This document shows positions 6,426 through 7,502 of a DNA stretch of 7,502 nucleotides, in pieces; within the stretch, counting starts at the first letter, position 1; each line of letters opens with the position of its first letter. The stretch is from an uncultured Acidimicrobiaceae bacterium (lineage in GTDB: Bacteria; Actinomycetota; Acidimicrobiia; Acidimicrobiales; MedAcidi-G1), in NCBI GenBank assembly GCA_913054115.1, contig CAJXIS010000098.1, forward strand, positions 1 through 7,502. The letters run 5' to 3'. Made by a program: the position numbers and the translations under genes. The notes under the pieces were generated by a model that was not told the DNA's origin, searched no databases, and was given only the letters and a program-made list of their open reading frames with translations.

Positions 6426-7502
6426 CAGCCGTTGGCGGCCCTGAAGTCGGCCATGAACGACACGAGCGTCTCGACCGATGCGAGCGGCATGGCGTTGTAG
6501 ACGCTGGCCCGGATGCCGCCGACGCTGCGGTGGCCCTTGAGGTTGACCATGTCGGCGTCTGCCGCCTCGGCGACGAACCGCTTCTCGAGGTCCTCGTCGG
6601 GCAGGCGGAACACGATGTTCATGTGGGAGCGGGAGGCCTCGTCGACTGGCGAGCGGTACCAGCCGTCGCTGCCGTCGATGGCGCCGTAGAGCAGGGCTGC
6701 ACGTTCGGCGGCGCGGCGCTCGAACTCGGCCAGGCCGCCGTCTGCGATCATCCACGAGAGGACCTTGCCCATGACCCAGATCGGGAACATCGGTGGCGTG
6801 TTGGCCAGCGAGTCGTTGGCGTCCTGGACGGCGTAGTCGAGCGACGACGGGAGGTCTCGGCCCGTACGGCCGATCAGCTCACGCCTGACGATCACGACGG
6901 CCATGCCGGCAGGTCCCAGGTTCTTCTGGACGCCGCCGTAGACGAGGTCGAAGCGGTCCCAGTCGATCGGCCGTGACAGGAAGTCGGAGCTCATGTCGCC
7001 GACCATCGGGAGGTCGACCGTGGGGTAGTCGGGGAAGCGGATGCCGCCGATGGTCTCGTTGGTGGTCATGTGGAGGTACCGGGAGCCCTCGGCGATGTCG
7101 AACTCGTCGGCCGACGGCATGCGGGCGAAGCCCTCGTCGGCGCCGGTCCAGGCCTCGTGGAGGTCGATGACCCTGCGGCCGTCGCCGAGGGCCTTCTTGC
7201 CCCAGGCGCCGGTGTTGACGTAGCTGGCTGTCTCACCGTCGGCCAGCAGGTTCATCGGGATCTGGGCGAACTGCAGCGTGGCGCCACCCTGGAGGAACAG
7301 CACGGCGTAGTCGTCGGGGACACCGGCCAGCGAGCGGAAGTCGGCCAGTGCGGCGTTGTGCACGGCGTCGTAGGCGGGGGCACGGTGGCTGTCCTCGAGC
7401 AGCGACATGCCGATGCCGTCGAAGTCGAGGAGTTCGTCCCGGACCTCCTCGAGGATCGCAACGGGCAGCGTGCAGGGACCTGCACAGAAGTTGTGCACGC
7501 GT
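6425..7502 (-). CDS. serC: Phosphoserine aminotransferase (5' end probably just outside window)
   Basis: This PLP-dependent class V aminotransferase converts 3-phosphohydroxypyruvate and glutamate to O-phosphoserine and 2-oxoglutarate in cytosolic serine biosynthesis; the enzyme can also act in PLP synthesis. Counting from the GTG at 7498, the 357 residues match the usual SerC length of about 360. Motifs follow the family order: HNFCAGPCTLP (2-12), GMSLLEDSHR (30-39), LFLQGGATLQFAQIPMNLL (67-85), TNETIGG (146-152), GDMSSDFLSRPIDW (167-180), GGVQKNLGPAG (188-198) with the PLP lysine K192, and GHRSVGGIRASVYNAM (322-337), the substrate-phosphate region. The frame stays open to the window edge with an Arg codon (CGC) before the GTG. 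SerC proteins often begin with a few residues and then R-V-x-N-F, so the GTG is more likely an internal Val, with the real start a few codons to the right. All catalytic parts are present. Confidence 0.95.
   Translation of the reverse strand, partial: RVHNFCAGPCTLPVAILEEVRDELLDFDGIGMSLLEDSHRAPAYDAVHNAALADFRSLAGVPDDYAVLFLQGGATLQFAQIPMNLLADGETASYVNTGAWGKKALGDGRRVIDLHEAWTGADEGFARMPSADEFDIAEGSRYLHMTTNETIGGIRFPDYPTVDLPMVGDMSSDFLSRPIDWDRFDLVYGGVQKNLGPAGMAVVIVRRELIGRTGRDLPSSLDYAVQDANDSLANTPPMFPIWVMGKVLSWMIADGGLAEFERRAAERAALLYGAIDGSDGWYRSPVDEASRSHMNIVFRLPDEDLEKRFVAEAADADMVNLKGHRSVGGIRASVYNAMPLASVETLVSFMADFRAANG

Noticed and set aside
7496..7498. GTG as the serC start
   Set aside because: The frame continues to the window edge with Arg before it, and R-V-x-N-F is a common SerC N-terminal pattern, so the GTG is more likely an internal Val codon. 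This cannot be settled without bases right of 7502.
1..7502. CRISPR arrays, tRNA or rRNA genes, insertion sequences, long repeats
   Set aside because: I read through the window for regular repeats, inverted termini and tRNA-like arms and saw none. Nearly every base belongs to one of four protein genes.

Overview
The window is GC-rich throughout (roughly two thirds G+C by eye) and almost fully coding. Codons end mostly in G or C, the intergenic gaps are very short, and two candidate -10 hexamers suggest leaderless transcripts. This points to a free-living actinobacterium. An Acidimicrobiia-like lineage is my guess, but nothing in the window fixes the taxon. There are four genes and no sign of RNA genes, insertion sequences, CRISPR arrays or large repeats.

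Left half (1-4597, minus strand): a two-gene transport operon. The first gene (4597 to 2528) is a 689-residue fusion of the two membrane subunits of a branched-chain amino acid-type (HAAT/Liv) ABC importer, a LivH-like half followed by a LivM-like half. Its stop overlaps the next start as ATGA. The second gene (2531 leftwards, running off the window at base 1) is an uninterrupted reading frame of at least 843 codons. It joins a 12-helix MFS transporter domain, a LivF-like ATPase and a LivG-like ATPase. Together the two polypeptides carry all four core parts of a Liv importer plus an extra MFS carrier. No substrate-binding protein is visible. This is the most unusual thing in the window.

Middle (4598-4645): a 48-bp divergent intergenic region with two opposed TANNNT hexamers and a small palindrome, TACCGGTA. 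It probably serves both the transport operon and the rightward gene.

Right half: a plus-strand gene (4646-6409) encodes a PEP-utilizing/rifampicin-phosphotransferase-like protein. It has the central domain and the C-terminal phosphohistidine swivel domain but no ATP-grasp domain, so it should need a separate ATP-binding partner or have another role. It converges, with only 15 bp between and a G/C hairpin in that gap, on serC (minus strand, 6425 to the right edge). serC encodes phosphoserine aminotransferase of serine biosynthesis, and its first few codons are probably outside the window. I see no functional link between serC and the other genes.
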